DNA of 64,000 nt from Flammeovirgaceae bacterium UBA6059 (GCA_002435755.1 DIYH01000008.1:1-64000), one strand, 5' to 3'; positions 32,248-42,077 are shown, counted from the first letter of the stretch. Notes: generated by a model from the letters alone, not told the origin. A program made the numbers and translations.

Positions 32248-34305
32248 ATGAATAGTATTTTTAAAATATATTTTGGAATTATTTTAAGTTTGCTCGCAAC
32301 GGTACCTTTGATCGCCCAATCCACCTGGGAAATCAAGGCCACCGACATAGATCCTTCCAATTATTATGGGATCACTGCAGCTAACGGCATGATTGGTTTG
32401 GTCAGTTCACCAAAGCCTATGCAGGTGAAAGATGTCGTACTCAATGGTGCCTATGATCTCTATGGTCGTGGTAGAGTATCCAACATATTGAAGGGCTTCA
32501 ATTTCGTGAATATGGATCTGATCGTCGACGAAGTGCGACTGACGGATTTGGAAGTGATCGACTTTGAGCAAATACTCAACATGAAAGAAGCTGTGCTTAC
32601 CACCAGCTTTGAGATCAAAGATAAGTTGAAGGTGAGTTATAAGTTGATGGCACTGCGCCAACTACCTTACACTGCGTTGATTGATCTCAGTTTTACTGCT
32701 CTTGACGATGTGAGCCTCACACCCATTAACCAGATCGAGGCACCTGATCACCTCAGAGATGTTCGTAACTTCTTTTCGTTCGTCATATCCCAGGTACCCG
32801 AAGAAAATGGTCACATACCTCGTATACCATTACTCACCTCTGTAGGAGAGAGCCCTACCGGAAAACATACCGTAGCAGCCAGTATCAGCTACATAGAGAG
32901 CAGTGAAGAGTTTATCGGTGACCTTGAGCATGAAGACTGGCACTACAATCTGCATCAGTCGCGGTTTACGCGGGACTTGAAGAAGGGAGATCAACTTGAT
33001 TTTACTGTGGTAGGATCGATCATATCGACAGCTGACGTAGAAGACGCTCACAACGAAGCGGAAAGGTTGACCCTGTACGCGGCGATGGAGGGCAAGGAAA
33101 GGCTTATTTCTCGACACAAGGCCGCATGGGCTGACTTATGGCAAAGTGACATTATCATTGAAGGCAATGACACGGACCAACGCGATATTCGTTCGTTCCT
33201 TTATCATTTATACTCATTTTCGAGAGAAGGGTCTGCTTATAGTATGAGTCCAATGGGTCTATCAGGCCTGGGATACAACGGCCATGTGTTTTGGGATACA
33301 GAGTTATGGATGTATCCACCTCTACTCATGCTACAACCTGAGATCGCCAGGTCACTGCTCGAGTATCGCTGGGAGAAGCTCGAGTATGCTAAGTATAATG
33401 CTTTTGCGCACGGTTACAAAGGAGCGATGTTCCCATGGGAGTCTGCTGATACAGGTCAGGAAGCTACACCAGTCTGGGCGCTTACAGGCCCTTTTCAGCA
33501 TCATATCACAGCAGATGTAGGTTGGGCGTATTGGAAATACTACCAGGTGACCGGAGACAAGCAATGGCTAGCAGATCGCGGTTATCCAATGCTCAAAGAA
33601 GTTGCTGACTTCTGGACAAGCCGGGTAGAGCGCAACGGTCCCGGCCAGTACGACATCAAAAATGTGATCGGGGCGAACGAATGGCAAGAGAATATTGATA
33701 ATAACGCCTATACTAATGGCATTGTCAAACTTGTACTTGGTTACGCTGAGGAAGCTGCTACAACACTCAACATATCCCCAGACCCTGACTGGTCACATGT
33801 TGCGGAGAATATACCCATGCTCACCTTTGACGATGGTACCACCAGAGAAAACGCTACCTATAGTGGAGAGATGATCAAACAGGCTGATGTCAATCTATTG
33901 GCTTTTCCGCTAGGATACTACAAGGACCAGTCGCAAATCGACAAAGATCTCGAGTACTATGAAGCGAAAATGTCGCCGAAAGGGCCTGCAATGGGGGTGG
34001 CAACACTTGCAGCCATTCATGCAAGAAAAGATGATGCAGATGCCGCGTACGAGCTTTACAAGAAGGGTTATAAACCTAACGAAGTTCCGCCATTCGGTGT
34101 GATGTCAGAGACAGCCGGGGGAACTAATCCTTACTTCGCTACAGGAGCTGGTGGTATGCTGCTAAGTATACTCGGAGGATTTGGTGGACTTGAGATCAAT
34201 GACAATGGGATAGAACAAGTCAAGCAACCACGACTACCCAAAGGGTGGAAGTCTCTTACCATGAAAGGTGTCGGGGTAGATGAGAAGACCTACAAAGTGG
34301 AATAG
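32248..34305 (+). CDS. Secreted glycoside hydrolase family 65 enzyme
   Basis: The frame opens earlier, but the ATG at 32248 begins a signal peptide (MNSIFKIYFGIILSLLATVPLIAQ), giving 685 residues. The fold is GH65: an N-terminal beta-sandwich (about 25-270) and an (alpha/alpha)6 barrel with GHVFWDTELWMYPPLLMLQPEIARSLLEYRW, the motif GANEWQENIDNNAYTN that holds the general-acid glutamate of the family, and a C-terminal beta segment. GH65 includes alpha-glucobiose phosphorylases, acid trehalases and, in Bacteroidota, a kojibiose hydrolase. Export to the periplasm favours a hydrolase over a phosphorylase. Exact disaccharide is not predictable. Confidence 0.88.
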   Translation: MNSIFKIYFGIILSLLATVPLIAQSTWEIKATDIDPSNYYGITAANGMIGLVSSPKPMQVKDVVLNGAYDLYGRGRVSNILKGFNFVNMDLIVDEVRLTDLEVIDFEQILNMKEAVLTTSFEIKDKLKVSYKLMALRQLPYTALIDLSFTALDDVSLTPINQIEAPDHLRDVRNFFSFVISQVPEENGHIPRIPLLTSVGESPTGKHTVAASISYIESSEEFIGDLEHEDWHYNLHQSRFTRDLKKGDQLDFTVVGSIISTADVEDAHNEAERLTLYAAMEGKERLISRHKAAWADLWQSDIIIEGNDTDQRDIRSFLYHLYSFSREGSAYSMSPMGLSGLGYNGHVFWDTELWMYPPLLMLQPEIARSLLEYRWEKLEYAKYNAFAHGYKGAMFPWESADTGQEATPVWALTGPFQHHITADVGWAYWKYYQVTGDKQWLADRGYPMLKEVADFWTSRVERNGPGQYDIKNVIGANEWQENIDNNAYTNGIVKLVLGYAEEAATTLNISPDPDWSHVAENIPMLTFDDGTTRENATYSGEMIKQADVNLLAFPLGYYKDQSQIDKDLEYYEAKMSPKGPAMGVATLAAIHARKDDADAAYELYKKGYKPNEVPPFGVMSETAGGTNPYFATGAGGMLLSILGGFGGLEINDNGIEQVKQPRLPKGWKSLTMKGVGVDEKTYKVE

Positions 34306-34331
34306 GCCTTCCATTATAGGTCGTCAGATTG

Positions 34332-35942
34332 CTATCGGATGTATCTGATCCCAAAATTGACCACTTCACCGGCTCCCATCTCTATGGTTTGAAATCCTCG
34401 ACCACTAACGAAATCGCCATAGCTAAGCTCAAACCCGAGCCTCGATGTAGCCTGGTACTTTACACCTGCACCAAGCTGTACGCTCGACTGAAGTAAACCA
34501 AATTTCACTTGCTGTTCACTGTCGGCCAAGGAAGTATTTCCATACCTGGAAAAGTACTGCCCCATCACGAAAAGGTTGATTTTATCTGTTGGAAAGTAAT
34601 TGACAAAGAGGTTGGTCGGAACATCAAGAAAGTTGGGTTGGAAAAAAACCTCGTCTACATCTCTACTGATCAAGTAGTTGAAATCCAGTTGGTAGAAGAG
34701 GCGAAACTTTTCAGTAAGTTTCAGGTCAAGGAAGAACTGGTTCCTCCACTGGTATCTATTGAGCGCAAGAAAGACATCTCTTGCTTCGGTCTGAGCTTCC
34801 GGATCATCCGCTACAGGTGCCAAAAAACTTGTTTGCATGGAAAAGAAGGGGAGTTTTCTAATAGGAGCAAACTTCACCCTGGGCCCAATGGCCGTCACCG
34901 CAAAATCATTGGCAATATTGTCCGATGCGAACAACTGAAATTGTCCACCCGGTGTAAATCCGACCGAGCCAGTACTCAACACTATGTCAGCACCAATATT
35001 TACCTTCGCATTGTTAGAGACGCCATAGGTAAACTGGATATTGGATGTCAATATGTTTAACCTCCTATCTTGCGAAATGGTATTACCATCTCTATCCCAA
35101 ACTGAGGTCTGGGAGTAGAGATTGTTAAAGATATTTACTTCATACTGCCCTTTACGAAACAGCTGAGAAGGTGTGAATTGCAGTAGATTACTCGTTGACT
35201 TAGCCTTCTTTGCTTTTTCTATTGGGGCCTGGGCGTTGAGCGACCAGTCATATTCGTAGTAGCCAACATTGACATTCTGATCGATTGGGGTCGTTCTGTA
35301 TTGGTTGATAAAGTCGATCACGGACCCATTTCCCTTCGTAAAGTCTGACTTGTACCATTCGAATATTCGTGATAACTGAATCGAGTTGCTTTGAACTCGC
35401 GTGAACTCAGGGCTATTCATCGCCAGGGTAGTCTGACGATCCAGTTGCTGATCGAGTCGCTCTGGACGATATGCTTCATTGATAAGTACCGGACAACCTT
35501 TAGCAGCACATACAAGCACAAAGTGTAGCCTCGGATCGCCTGTTTGCTTGATCAAGACATTTTTCTCCAACTCATTGAGGCTGACTTTAGCACCACCTAC
35601 CCGATAGATCTTTCTATCAAAGAATGCTGATATGTCCTGAACAGAACGCACTGGTTTTGCGTCAGCTATACCTTTGATCACAAATAGATTATAAGCATTG
35701 ATCAATTGTGCTTTACCATCAGGTGATGTAGCGTCCAATATGGCGTTCTTATCTAACCAGTCAATCAACTCATCTAAGTCTCCAGTATCGGTCCTTATAC
35801 CATTATAGTCGATCAAGCCATCTTCCACATAAACGGCAAAAAACTTGTCTGCCTTATCGTAAAACTCACTTTGGCCATGAGCATGGATCGCAGTAGACAT
35901 TGCTAGCACAACCCACAAGTACCATTTTTTCATCGTTTCCAT
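34332..35942 (-). CDS. DUF547 domain fused to an outer-membrane beta-barrel
   Basis: A 536-residue exported protein (signal peptide MKKWYLWVVLAMSTAIHAHGQ after METM). Residues about 25-240 are a DUF547 domain (LIDYNGIRTDTGDLDELIDWLD, KAQLINAYNLFVIKGIA, RLHFVLVCAAKGCPVLINEAYRPERLDQQL, WYKSDFTKGNGSVIDFINQY). Residues about 270-536 are a series of amphipathic strands (LNILTSNIQFTYGVSNNAKVNIGADIVLS, FFLDLKLTEKFRLFYQLDFNYL, FELSYGDFV) ending GIRYIR, like a 10-12-strand outer-membrane barrel. DUF547 has a papain-like fold of unknown activity. Its ATG overlaps the upstream stop (TAATG), so it is coupled to the lipocalin-like gene. Confidence 0.8.
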   Translation of the reverse strand: METMKKWYLWVVLAMSTAIHAHGQSEFYDKADKFFAVYVEDGLIDYNGIRTDTGDLDELIDWLDKNAILDATSPDGKAQLINAYNLFVIKGIADAKPVRSVQDISAFFDRKIYRVGGAKVSLNELEKNVLIKQTGDPRLHFVLVCAAKGCPVLINEAYRPERLDQQLDRQTTLAMNSPEFTRVQSNSIQLSRIFEWYKSDFTKGNGSVIDFINQYRTTPIDQNVNVGYYEYDWSLNAQAPIEKAKKAKSTSNLLQFTPSQLFRKGQYEVNIFNNLYSQTSVWDRDGNTISQDRRLNILTSNIQFTYGVSNNAKVNIGADIVLSTGSVGFTPGGQFQLFASDNIANDFAVTAIGPRVKFAPIRKLPFFSMQTSFLAPVADDPEAQTEARDVFLALNRYQWRNQFFLDLKLTEKFRLFYQLDFNYLISRDVDEVFFQPNFLDVPTNLFVNYFPTDKINLFVMGQYFSRYGNTSLADSEQQVKFGLLQSSVQLGAGVKYQATSRLGFELSYGDFVSGRGFQTIEMGAGEVVNFGIRYIR

Positions 35943-36460
35943 TAGTTACTCACATACCTGCCGCTAACATCAAATGAACCGAGTATATCATTTTCATATA
36001 CTCCCGTGACCGTCAATATATTACCCTCTAGACTGATCACTTTAGCCACCGACTCCATCTCAGAGTTGGGTTCTAGTATCAGTTCAGTGGTTTCAAAATT
36101 GTAGCTCCAGTTGCCGTTTCTTATCCGTTGATCATCTTCTAAGCCGCAGAGGTTCGTCCCACCATCATACTCGTAGGTACCGTCCGCATTAAGCGTGATC
36201 ACATCATCCAATCTGCAATCCAGGAAACCGGTCATTCCTTCAATTGAAAATTCACTTGCCACCCAGGTCTTGGATCCATTACCATGCAACATCTGAGCAA
36301 AGAGACTAACTTCATCTGGTGTGGTAGCACTTCCCAGATCAACCTCGGAAATCGTCGTTCCGTCACGATCAGCATCGGCTGATTCATCAAGCTCCACAAT
36401 GGAGCAAGCAGAGGTCAGCATTATCAGGCTGACAAAGTAGATAATTGAGTATTTTTTCAT
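35942..36460 (-). CDS. Lipocalin-like lipoprotein
   Basis: A 172-residue lipoprotein: signal MKKYSIIYFVSLIMLTSAC with lipobox TSAC, then an acidic linker and a lipocalin-like beta domain (WVASEFSIEGMTGFLDCRLDDVITLNADGTYEYDGGTNLCGLEDDQRIRNGNWSYN...TELILEPNSEM). This matches the short 'lipocalin-like domain' of Bacteroidota. It is the first gene of a two-gene operon with the DUF547/beta-barrel protein, and both are predicted to be in the envelope. Confidence 0.85.
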   Translation of the reverse strand: MKKYSIIYFVSLIMLTSACSIVELDESADADRDGTTISEVDLGSATTPDEVSLFAQMLHGNGSKTWVASEFSIEGMTGFLDCRLDDVITLNADGTYEYDGGTNLCGLEDDQRIRNGNWSYNFETTELILEPNSEMESVAKVISLEGNILTVTGVYENDILGSFDVSGRYVSN

Positions 36461-36635
36461 AACGCTTGTTTTAATACTATTTGCTACAATTAAACTGGTG
36501 AAACATCACAGAAGTATCACAGGTACTTCAAGTATTCAACAGTTAACTGCTCAGTCCATCGCAATGGCTATCAAAGGAATAGGCAATAAGGGTATTTGTC
36601 GCTTACTTGACCTAATGTTAGCAACTCTGTAAGCT

Positions 36636-37967
36636 TCAAACAAGCAGTTTTTTGGTCAGGCTATTGAATCGCCAAACATGTGCTATTGCTGCTAAGGTCA
36701 GCCCTATAAGCAGTCCAATCCAGATACCGATCGAGCCCATATCAAGCATAATACCCAACACATATCCTACCGGAATAGCAATAAACCAATAGGACACCAT
36801 AGTTACAAGCGTAGGTATCTTTACGTCAGACAGTCCTCTGAGCGACCCAAGTCCAACTACCTGGACACCATCGGATATTTGGAAAAATGCCGCCACAATC
36901 AATAGATCAGCTGCCAACACAATCACTGATGTATCGTCCACATAAAAGCCAGGCAGGATGGTCTTACCGACAATGAATACAAGTGCACAAAAGGCCATGA
37001 AACCTGCAGCCATTGCTAAACAGGTGAAACCAGCTGTCCTCAAAGTGCTGATATCACTTTTTCCTAACTGGTTACCTACACGGATCGTGGCAGCAGCAGA
37101 AATGCCAGAAGCAGTCATGTAGGTGATCCCTGATAGGTTGAGTGCAATCTGATGCGCTGCTAGCGGAATAGCCCCGAGCCAGCCTACCATAATGGCTGCC
37201 ATAGCAAATGCACCTACCTCAAAGACGAACTGAAGACCTGATGGCACCCCAATCTTCAACAGCTTGCTCCATATTGTCCATGCGTAGTTCTTGAATTTAA
37301 AACCAGTGATGTACTGACTAAAATCCTTAAATCGAAAGACGAAAACGATCATTGCGATAGCCATAACTACACGACTGATCAATGTAGCCCAGCCAGCTCC
37401 GTTGACCCCTAGCTCAGGAAAAAACCAAACACCATAAATGAGCAGGTAGTTAAGTAAAATATTGAGTAGGTTGGCACTGATACTGATGTACATGGCCTGC
37501 TTTGTGTATGACAGTCCTTCTGCAAACTGACGAAATGCCTGGAATATCATCACAGGTATTAATGACCCACCAATGATGTAGAGATAAGGTAGTGCAATCG
37601 CTACCACATTTGGCTCCTGATCAAAGTATTGTACCAAAGGCCCACCGAAGTACAGGAGTAGAAATAGTAAAACACCAACCAGAGCATCCAATACTATAGC
37701 GTGCTTCAGCAGATTGCGAATGTAGAAGGCCTGATCCTGACCGTCAGCTGCTGCAACGAGTGGGGTAAGCGCATAAGACACACCGATACCAAACAGCATG
37801 ACGACATAAAACGGCGCACCTCCAAGTGACACTGCAGCAAGCTCCTCTGTTCCGAGCTGACCTACCATGATGCTATCGGCAACACCGACCACTACGTGAC
37901 CAAGCTGGCTCAGCATGACCGGATAGGCCAGTGACCAATTCTTCAAAAAATGTTCCCTATAGGTCAT
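36636..37967 (-). CDS. MATE family multidrug/Na+ antiporter
   Basis: A 443-residue transporter with 12 predicted transmembrane helices. The start region SLAYPVMLSQLGHVVVGVADSIMVGQLGTEELAAVSLGG is the hallmark of MATE (NorM-like) proteins, and the second half repeats it (GVPSGLQFVFEVGAFAMAAIMVGWLGAIPLAAHQIALNL). The family exports cationic drugs or metabolites in exchange for Na+ or H+. It begins 2 bp after the stop of the NUDIX gene and forms an operon with it. The gap upstream of the next operon (36461-36635) shows nothing notable. Confidence 0.95.
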   Translation of the reverse strand: MTYREHFLKNWSLAYPVMLSQLGHVVVGVADSIMVGQLGTEELAAVSLGGAPFYVVMLFGIGVSYALTPLVAAADGQDQAFYIRNLLKHAIVLDALVGVLLFLLLYFGGPLVQYFDQEPNVVAIALPYLYIIGGSLIPVMIFQAFRQFAEGLSYTKQAMYISISANLLNILLNYLLIYGVWFFPELGVNGAGWATLISRVVMAIAMIVFVFRFKDFSQYITGFKFKNYAWTIWSKLLKIGVPSGLQFVFEVGAFAMAAIMVGWLGAIPLAAHQIALNLSGITYMTASGISAAATIRVGNQLGKSDISTLRTAGFTCLAMAAGFMAFCALVFIVGKTILPGFYVDDTSVIVLAADLLIVAAFFQISDGVQVVGLGSLRGLSDVKIPTLVTMVSYWFIAIPVGYVLGIMLDMGSIGIWIGLLIGLTLAAIAHVWRFNSLTKKLLV

Positions 37968-37969
37968 TG

Positions 37970-38521
37970 CTAAATCTTGAAAAGCCTGGCTACTTTGAAA
38001 AGACCTGCTAAGCTAAGGCTATCTGTGATCTCACCATTTACAGCCATGTTTATTGCCTGCGTCAAAGGAAGCTTTCGGACCTCCAACTGCTCAGTTTCTT
38101 CAAATTCGGTAGTTGATTGGGTCAATCCTTCAGCAAGGAATACAAACCCTTCTTCGTCTGTAACCGAGTTTGAGGTGTGAATTCTGAGGATTTTGGTCCA
38201 CTTTGCAGCAATTAACCCTGTTTCTTCTTTAAGCTCTCTTTGTGCAGACACTAATTTGTCAACTCCGACAAGCCCACCCCCCATCGGTATCTCCCACGAG
38301 TATTCGTCTAATGGGAACCGGTACTGTCCGACAAGCCATGTGTTAAGCTCATCATCCACCGGAATGATACCCAGTGCGAGGTTCTTGAAATGTACCCTGC
38401 CATAGATGCCTTTGCCCCCGGATGGATTTAGTACATTAAACTCCTCTACAGTAACCCAAGGGTTATCGTAGACATGTTTTTTTCCAAGTACTTTCCAGGG
38501 GTTATTAAGGTGCTCCTCCAT
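37970..38521 (-). CDS. NUDIX hydrolase
   Basis: The ATG at 38521 (MEEHLNNPWKVLG) is preferred over a TTG nine bases upstream. The 183-residue protein is of the ADP-ribose-pyrophosphatase-like NUDIX type. The NUDIX box reads GGGLVGVDKLVSAQRELKEETGL: the REUxEExGU part that binds metal is intact, but the first glutamate of Gx5Ex7REUxEExGU appears to be a valine. That may alter activity or substrate choice. It forms an operon with the MATE transporter 2 bp downstream. Confidence 0.88.
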   Translation of the reverse strand: MEEHLNNPWKVLGKKHVYDNPWVTVEEFNVLNPSGGKGIYGRVHFKNLALGIIPVDDELNTWLVGQYRFPLDEYSWEIPMGGGLVGVDKLVSAQRELKEETGLIAAKWTKILRIHTSNSVTDEEGFVFLAEGLTQSTTEFEETEQLEVRKLPLTQAINMAVNGEITDSLSLAGLFKVARLFKI

Positions 38522-38569
38522 CGCCCGCAAAGGTAGATGGATTTTCTAACCGCAAGTAGTCGCTTCGGA

Positions 38570-39520
38570 TTATTGAATTTCGAATGAAATAGGCATGATC
38601 ATGCGACTGGTACGTAATTGCCCTCGCTGGATGCCTGGCTCCCAGTCTCCATAGGACTCAATGACCCGTTCCGCTTCCTCATCGCATCCTCCACCGATAC
38701 CTTTAATAGTTTCTACATCGTGAATGCTGCCGTCTTTACCCACTACAAACTGTACCAGTACCTGACCAGTAATATTCTCATACCGAGCGTCACGTGGATA
38801 TCTAAGGCTATTGATAATGTGCTTTTTGAAACTAGCAACACCTCCTACAGGCATTGGTGCCTTACTAAGTGTGCTGTACTTTACTTTTCCAGTATTAGTG
38901 TAGGCCTTACCTCTTAGCAGAAATCCATTACGATAGAGCTCTTTATACAAGACATTGCCTTCGGTATCAATCCCCCTCCAGTAACCATGCTTCAGCCCAT
39001 CTAGTATCTGGCCCCTTGCTATAGTACTCAACTGGTGTACGTATTGGTGCTCGTTGTACTGCACAAGTTCCCCTTTACCTTTCGTTACAAGCTGATTTCC
39101 ATCTTCATCCCAGAAATTGACTGTAAGCTCAATTTCCTCGTTTGGTACGCTATTGGTGTGAACTATTAGCGCTTCTTTCATTAGTTCCCCACTGGGATAC
39201 CACCATTTCCATTCACCTGTGCGCAAGTTCTTTTCGTAAGTGCCTTTTGATTTTAGTTTTCCATCCGGATAATAATACCTGAATTCCCCATCTCTAATTG
39301 TAAAACTTGACGTGAGGTAGGCTCCACTGGCAGCTACCACACCGTTCATATAGAAGTCCGTCATATGATACCTGTCATCGATAGCGTATTGATTGGCTAT
39401 CCTGTAAAAAGTCGCTTCCGCCTCAGAGGTGACCTGGCCATCGAGGTTGTAGTAGACTTTGGGATCAGCCGCAAAAACGGAGAGACATGCTGAGAAGTAA
39501 AAAAGCAAAAGTAGTTTCAT
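38570..39520 (-). CDS. Periplasmic TonB C-terminal domain protein with MORN-like repeats
   Basis: A 316-residue exported protein: signal peptide MKLLLLFYFSACLSVFA, a region of YwqK/MORN-like repeats (GEFRYYYPDGKLKSKGTYEKNLRTGEWKWWYPSGELMKEA, GLKHGYWRGIDTEGNVLYKELYRNGFL), and a TonB C-terminal domain (about 235-316: SFKKHIINSLRYPRDARYENITGQVLVQFVVGKDGSIHDVETIKGIGGGCDEEAERVIESYGDWEPGIQRGQ). There is no N-terminal membrane anchor or proline-rich spacer, so it is unlikely to energise receptors in the classical way; this layout is common in Bacteroidota. Confidence 0.88.
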   Translation of the reverse strand: MKLLLLFYFSACLSVFAADPKVYYNLDGQVTSEAEATFYRIANQYAIDDRYHMTDFYMNGVVAASGAYLTSSFTIRDGEFRYYYPDGKLKSKGTYEKNLRTGEWKWWYPSGELMKEALIVHTNSVPNEEIELTVNFWDEDGNQLVTKGKGELVQYNEHQYVHQLSTIARGQILDGLKHGYWRGIDTEGNVLYKELYRNGFLLRGKAYTNTGKVKYSTLSKAPMPVGGVASFKKHIINSLRYPRDARYENITGQVLVQFVVGKDGSIHDVETIKGIGGGCDEEAERVIESYGDWEPGIQRGQLRTSRMIMPISFEIQ

Positions 39521-39672
39521 AACAATTGACCGTTATATTTTGAGTTTGACTACTTCTACGTAGAAGGTACAATTTATTTTCGATAATTCTTAAAAAAGAT
39601 AGTATCTGGATGATAAAAGGATAAAATAACGCCGTGAGCGACAATGGTTTTTGTCAAATCTCAAACACAAAA

Positions 39673-39695
39673 AAGCAGATAGAAACTATCTGCTT
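39673..39695 (-). terminator. Terminator downstream of the Spy-like gene
   Basis: A perfect 10 bp stem (AAGCAGATAG / CTATCTGCTT, 3-base loop) is followed on the minus strand by a run of six T. It lies 24 bp beyond the stop of the minus-strand gene at 39719. Confidence 0.88.
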
Positions 39696-39718
39696 GAATA
39701 ATGTAGTGATCATAGTCT

Positions 39719-40195
39719 TTACTCTCCATGACGTGGGCCAAACCCACCACCTCTTCGAGCATGCTTTTGTAGCCTCATCGCCATCTGATCAAACTTGACT
39801 TTCTGGTCATCATCCAATACCTCTCTCACTTCCAACCGAGCAGCCACACGCTGCTTTCGCAGCTCTGTTTCGAGCAAGCCAATTTCTTCGATCAAATCGT
39901 AAATCGCAGATTGATTATCAACTCCTCCACTCATTTGAGTCCTGAGTTGTGCTTCTTTTTCGCCCAACTTATTTTGGGTGTCCAAGCTCTCTTTGGCCAT
40001 ATCGAGGTGGATCTGCTCAACCTGTGCTCTTTGAGCATCGGTCAGGTCCAACTTCTCCATCATACGCTCCGGGCCATGCTGGCCGCCAGACGGTCTCTGT
40101 CCTCGCTGATTCGGTTGGGCAGCCACATTTACGATAGTAAAGCCTGAAACAATCAGCGCGGTAATCATCATTTTCCATTTCTTCATCTTTGACAT
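39719..40195 (-). CDS. Spy/CpxP-like periplasmic LTxxQ protein
   Basis: A 158-residue exported protein (signal MKKWKMMITALIVSGFTIVNVAA, preceded by MSK). The mature part is helical and highly charged, with the LTxxQ-like motif LDLTDAQRAQVEQIHLDM, a second helix pair (LIEEIGLLETELRKQRVAARLEVREVLDDDQKVKFDQM) and Gly/His/Arg-rich ends. Such proteins are periplasmic chaperones or metal-linked stress proteins. It is a stand-alone gene with its own terminator. Confidence 0.8.
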   Translation of the reverse strand: MSKMKKWKMMITALIVSGFTIVNVAAQPNQRGQRPSGGQHGPERMMEKLDLTDAQRAQVEQIHLDMAKESLDTQNKLGEKEAQLRTQMSGGVDNQSAIYDLIEEIGLLETELRKQRVAARLEVREVLDDDQKVKFDQMAMRLQKHARRGGGFGPRHGE

Positions 40196-40272
40196 TTTTT
40201 AGTGTACTAGTATGCTTTTGATGATCTTGAGTTCAATAACTTGCTTAGGGTAGAAGCATTAGTTATTAAATA

Positions 40273-40893
40273 ATGTTAAAGAGCTATTTTAAACAGGGGA
40301 AGGTAGAAGCTGGCTGTGATGAAGCAGGCAGAGGCTGTCTGGCCGGACCAGTGGTCGCGGCAGCAGTAGTACTACCTTCGGATTTCAAACATGATACCCT
40401 AAATGACTCCAAGCAACTCAAAGCTGAAACAAGGCAACAACTAGTAGAAGATATCAAGTCTAATGCTATTGCCTGTGCAATAGGGGTTTGTGACCAAACC
40501 GAGATCGATGAGATCAACATTCTCAAGGCTTCTTTCAAAGCAATGCATAAAGCGATCAGTGCTCTATCGGTAATACCTGACCTGCTTCTAATAGATGGTA
40601 ATCGGTTCACACCGTATCCGAAAATAGACCATGAGTGCATCATCAAAGGTGATAGTAAATACTTGTCTATTGCGGCAGCTTCGGTACTGGCGAAGACATA
40701 TAGAGATGACTTTATGATCAGCTTATCAGAAGAGTATCCTTACTATGGGTGGGAGCATAATTTTGGTTACCCAACTAAAAAGCATAGGGCCGCTATTGCT
40801 GAACATGGAAGCACACCCTATCATAGACAGTCGTTTACATTGTTGCCTCCGCAACTTGACTTGTTCGAATCTCCTACGGTAAAAAATCAATGA
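40273..40893 (+). CDS. rnhB: Ribonuclease HII
   Basis: A 206-residue RNase HII that removes ribonucleotides from DNA-RNA hybrids. The catalytic acidic residues are visible: Asp-Glu in VEAGCDEAGRGCLAGPVVAAAVVL, Asp in LLLIDGNRF, and the later Asp in the AKTYRDDFM region; the conserved LNDSKQL and GDSKYLSIAAASVLAKTYRD segments are also present. Length is normal. It is a single gene followed by gcvT after about 90 bp. Confidence 0.97.
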   Translation: MLKSYFKQGKVEAGCDEAGRGCLAGPVVAAAVVLPSDFKHDTLNDSKQLKAETRQQLVEDIKSNAIACAIGVCDQTEIDEINILKASFKAMHKAISALSVIPDLLLIDGNRFTPYPKIDHECIIKGDSKYLSIAAASVLAKTYRDDFMISLSEEYPYYGWEHNFGYPTKKHRAAIAEHGSTPYHRQSFTLLPPQLDLFESPTVKNQ

Positions 40894-40986
40894 TTAGTCT
40901 TAGACCGTGGACTTGCAAGACATAGTCATATTCTATCTGGTATCTAAATCAACAACAGCTAAATTCGCAGTAGCAAAACATAACCC

Positions 40987-42075
40987 ATGGAACTTAAAAA
41001 AGTAGCACTTGACCAACTGCACCAGGATCTGGGCGCCAAAATGGTGCCTTTCGCTGGATACAACATGCCGGTAAGATATTCGTCGGATATAGAAGAGCAC
41101 AAAGCTGTACGTCAAAGTGTAGGAGTCTTTGATGTAAGCCATATGGGAGAGTTTACAGTCAAGGGTCCCAAGGCGCTTGAGCTCATCCAAAAAGTCACGA
41201 GCAACGATGCTTCCAAGTTGGTGGACGGCCAGGCCCAGTATTCGTGTCTACCCAATGACAAGGGTGGCATAGTCGATGACCTGATCGTCTATAAGTTTGC
41301 AGATGATGACTATATGCTTGTAGTCAATGCCTCTAATATTGAGAAGGATTGGGAATGGATTTCCAGTCACAATGATATAGGAGCTGAACTGGAAAACCTT
41401 TCGGATAAAATCTCACTCTTTGCGGTACAAGGGCCCAAGGCTGCCGCCGCATTGCAGTCACTTACTAATGTTGATCTAGAGAAGGTTAAGTTCTACCATT
41501 TTACGGTAGGTACAGTCGCCGGTATAGACAATATGATCATCAGCGGTACTGGATACACTGGCGCTGGTGGTTTCGAGCTGTATGTAGACAATGAGGAAGC
41601 TGAGGCACTATGGAAAGCCATTTTTGAGTCAGGGGCTTCTCATGATATCAAGCCTATCGGTCTGGGAGCACGAGATACGTTGAGGCTTGAAATGGGCTAT
41701 TGCTTGTATGGTAATGACATCACAGATACCACTTCACCACTTGAAGCAGGGCTGGGATGGATTACCAAATTCACCAAAGACTTTATCAACTCGGGTGACC
41801 TGAAAAAGCAAAAAGAAGAGGGCGTCCAACGTAAGCTCGTAGGATTTGAACTAACTGATAAGGGCATCCCCCGAGCTCACTATGAGATATACGATGAGCA
41901 AGATGAGTTGATAGGTGAAGTCACCTCAGGTACTATGTCTCCGTCGATGGGCAAGGGCATTGGTCTTGGCTATGTAAAAATGGGCTATCACAAACCAGGT
42001 ACAGAAATCATGATTGCGGTAAGAAATCGAAAGCTCAAAGCGCAAGTTGTTAAACTACCTATTTACAAAGGCTGA
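40987..42075 (+). CDS. gcvT: Glycine cleavage system aminomethyltransferase (T protein)
   Basis: A 362-residue GcvT: LHQDLGAKMVPFAGYNMPVRYSSDIEEHKAVRQSVGVFDVSHMGEF at the start, the folate-binding region, the catalytic Asp in VTSNDASKL, YTGAGGFELYV, GLGARDTLRLEMGYCLYGNDI, and the C-terminal barrel (VTSGTMSPSMGKGIGLGYV). It transfers the methylene group of the aminomethyl-lipoyl H protein to tetrahydrofolate. The gcvH and gcvP genes are not nearby. comB starts 2 bp after its stop, so the two are likely one transcript. Confidence 0.97.
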   Translation: MELKKVALDQLHQDLGAKMVPFAGYNMPVRYSSDIEEHKAVRQSVGVFDVSHMGEFTVKGPKALELIQKVTSNDASKLVDGQAQYSCLPNDKGGIVDDLIVYKFADDDYMLVVNASNIEKDWEWISSHNDIGAELENLSDKISLFAVQGPKAAAALQSLTNVDLEKVKFYHFTVGTVAGIDNMIISGTGYTGAGGFELYVDNEEAEALWKAIFESGASHDIKPIGLGARDTLRLEMGYCLYGNDITDTTSPLEAGLGWITKFTKDFINSGDLKKQKEEGVQRKLVGFELTDKGIPRAHYEIYDEQDELIGEVTSGTMSPSMGKGIGLGYVKMGYHKPGTEIMIAVRNRKLKAQVVKLPIYKG

Positions 42076-42077
42076 CA

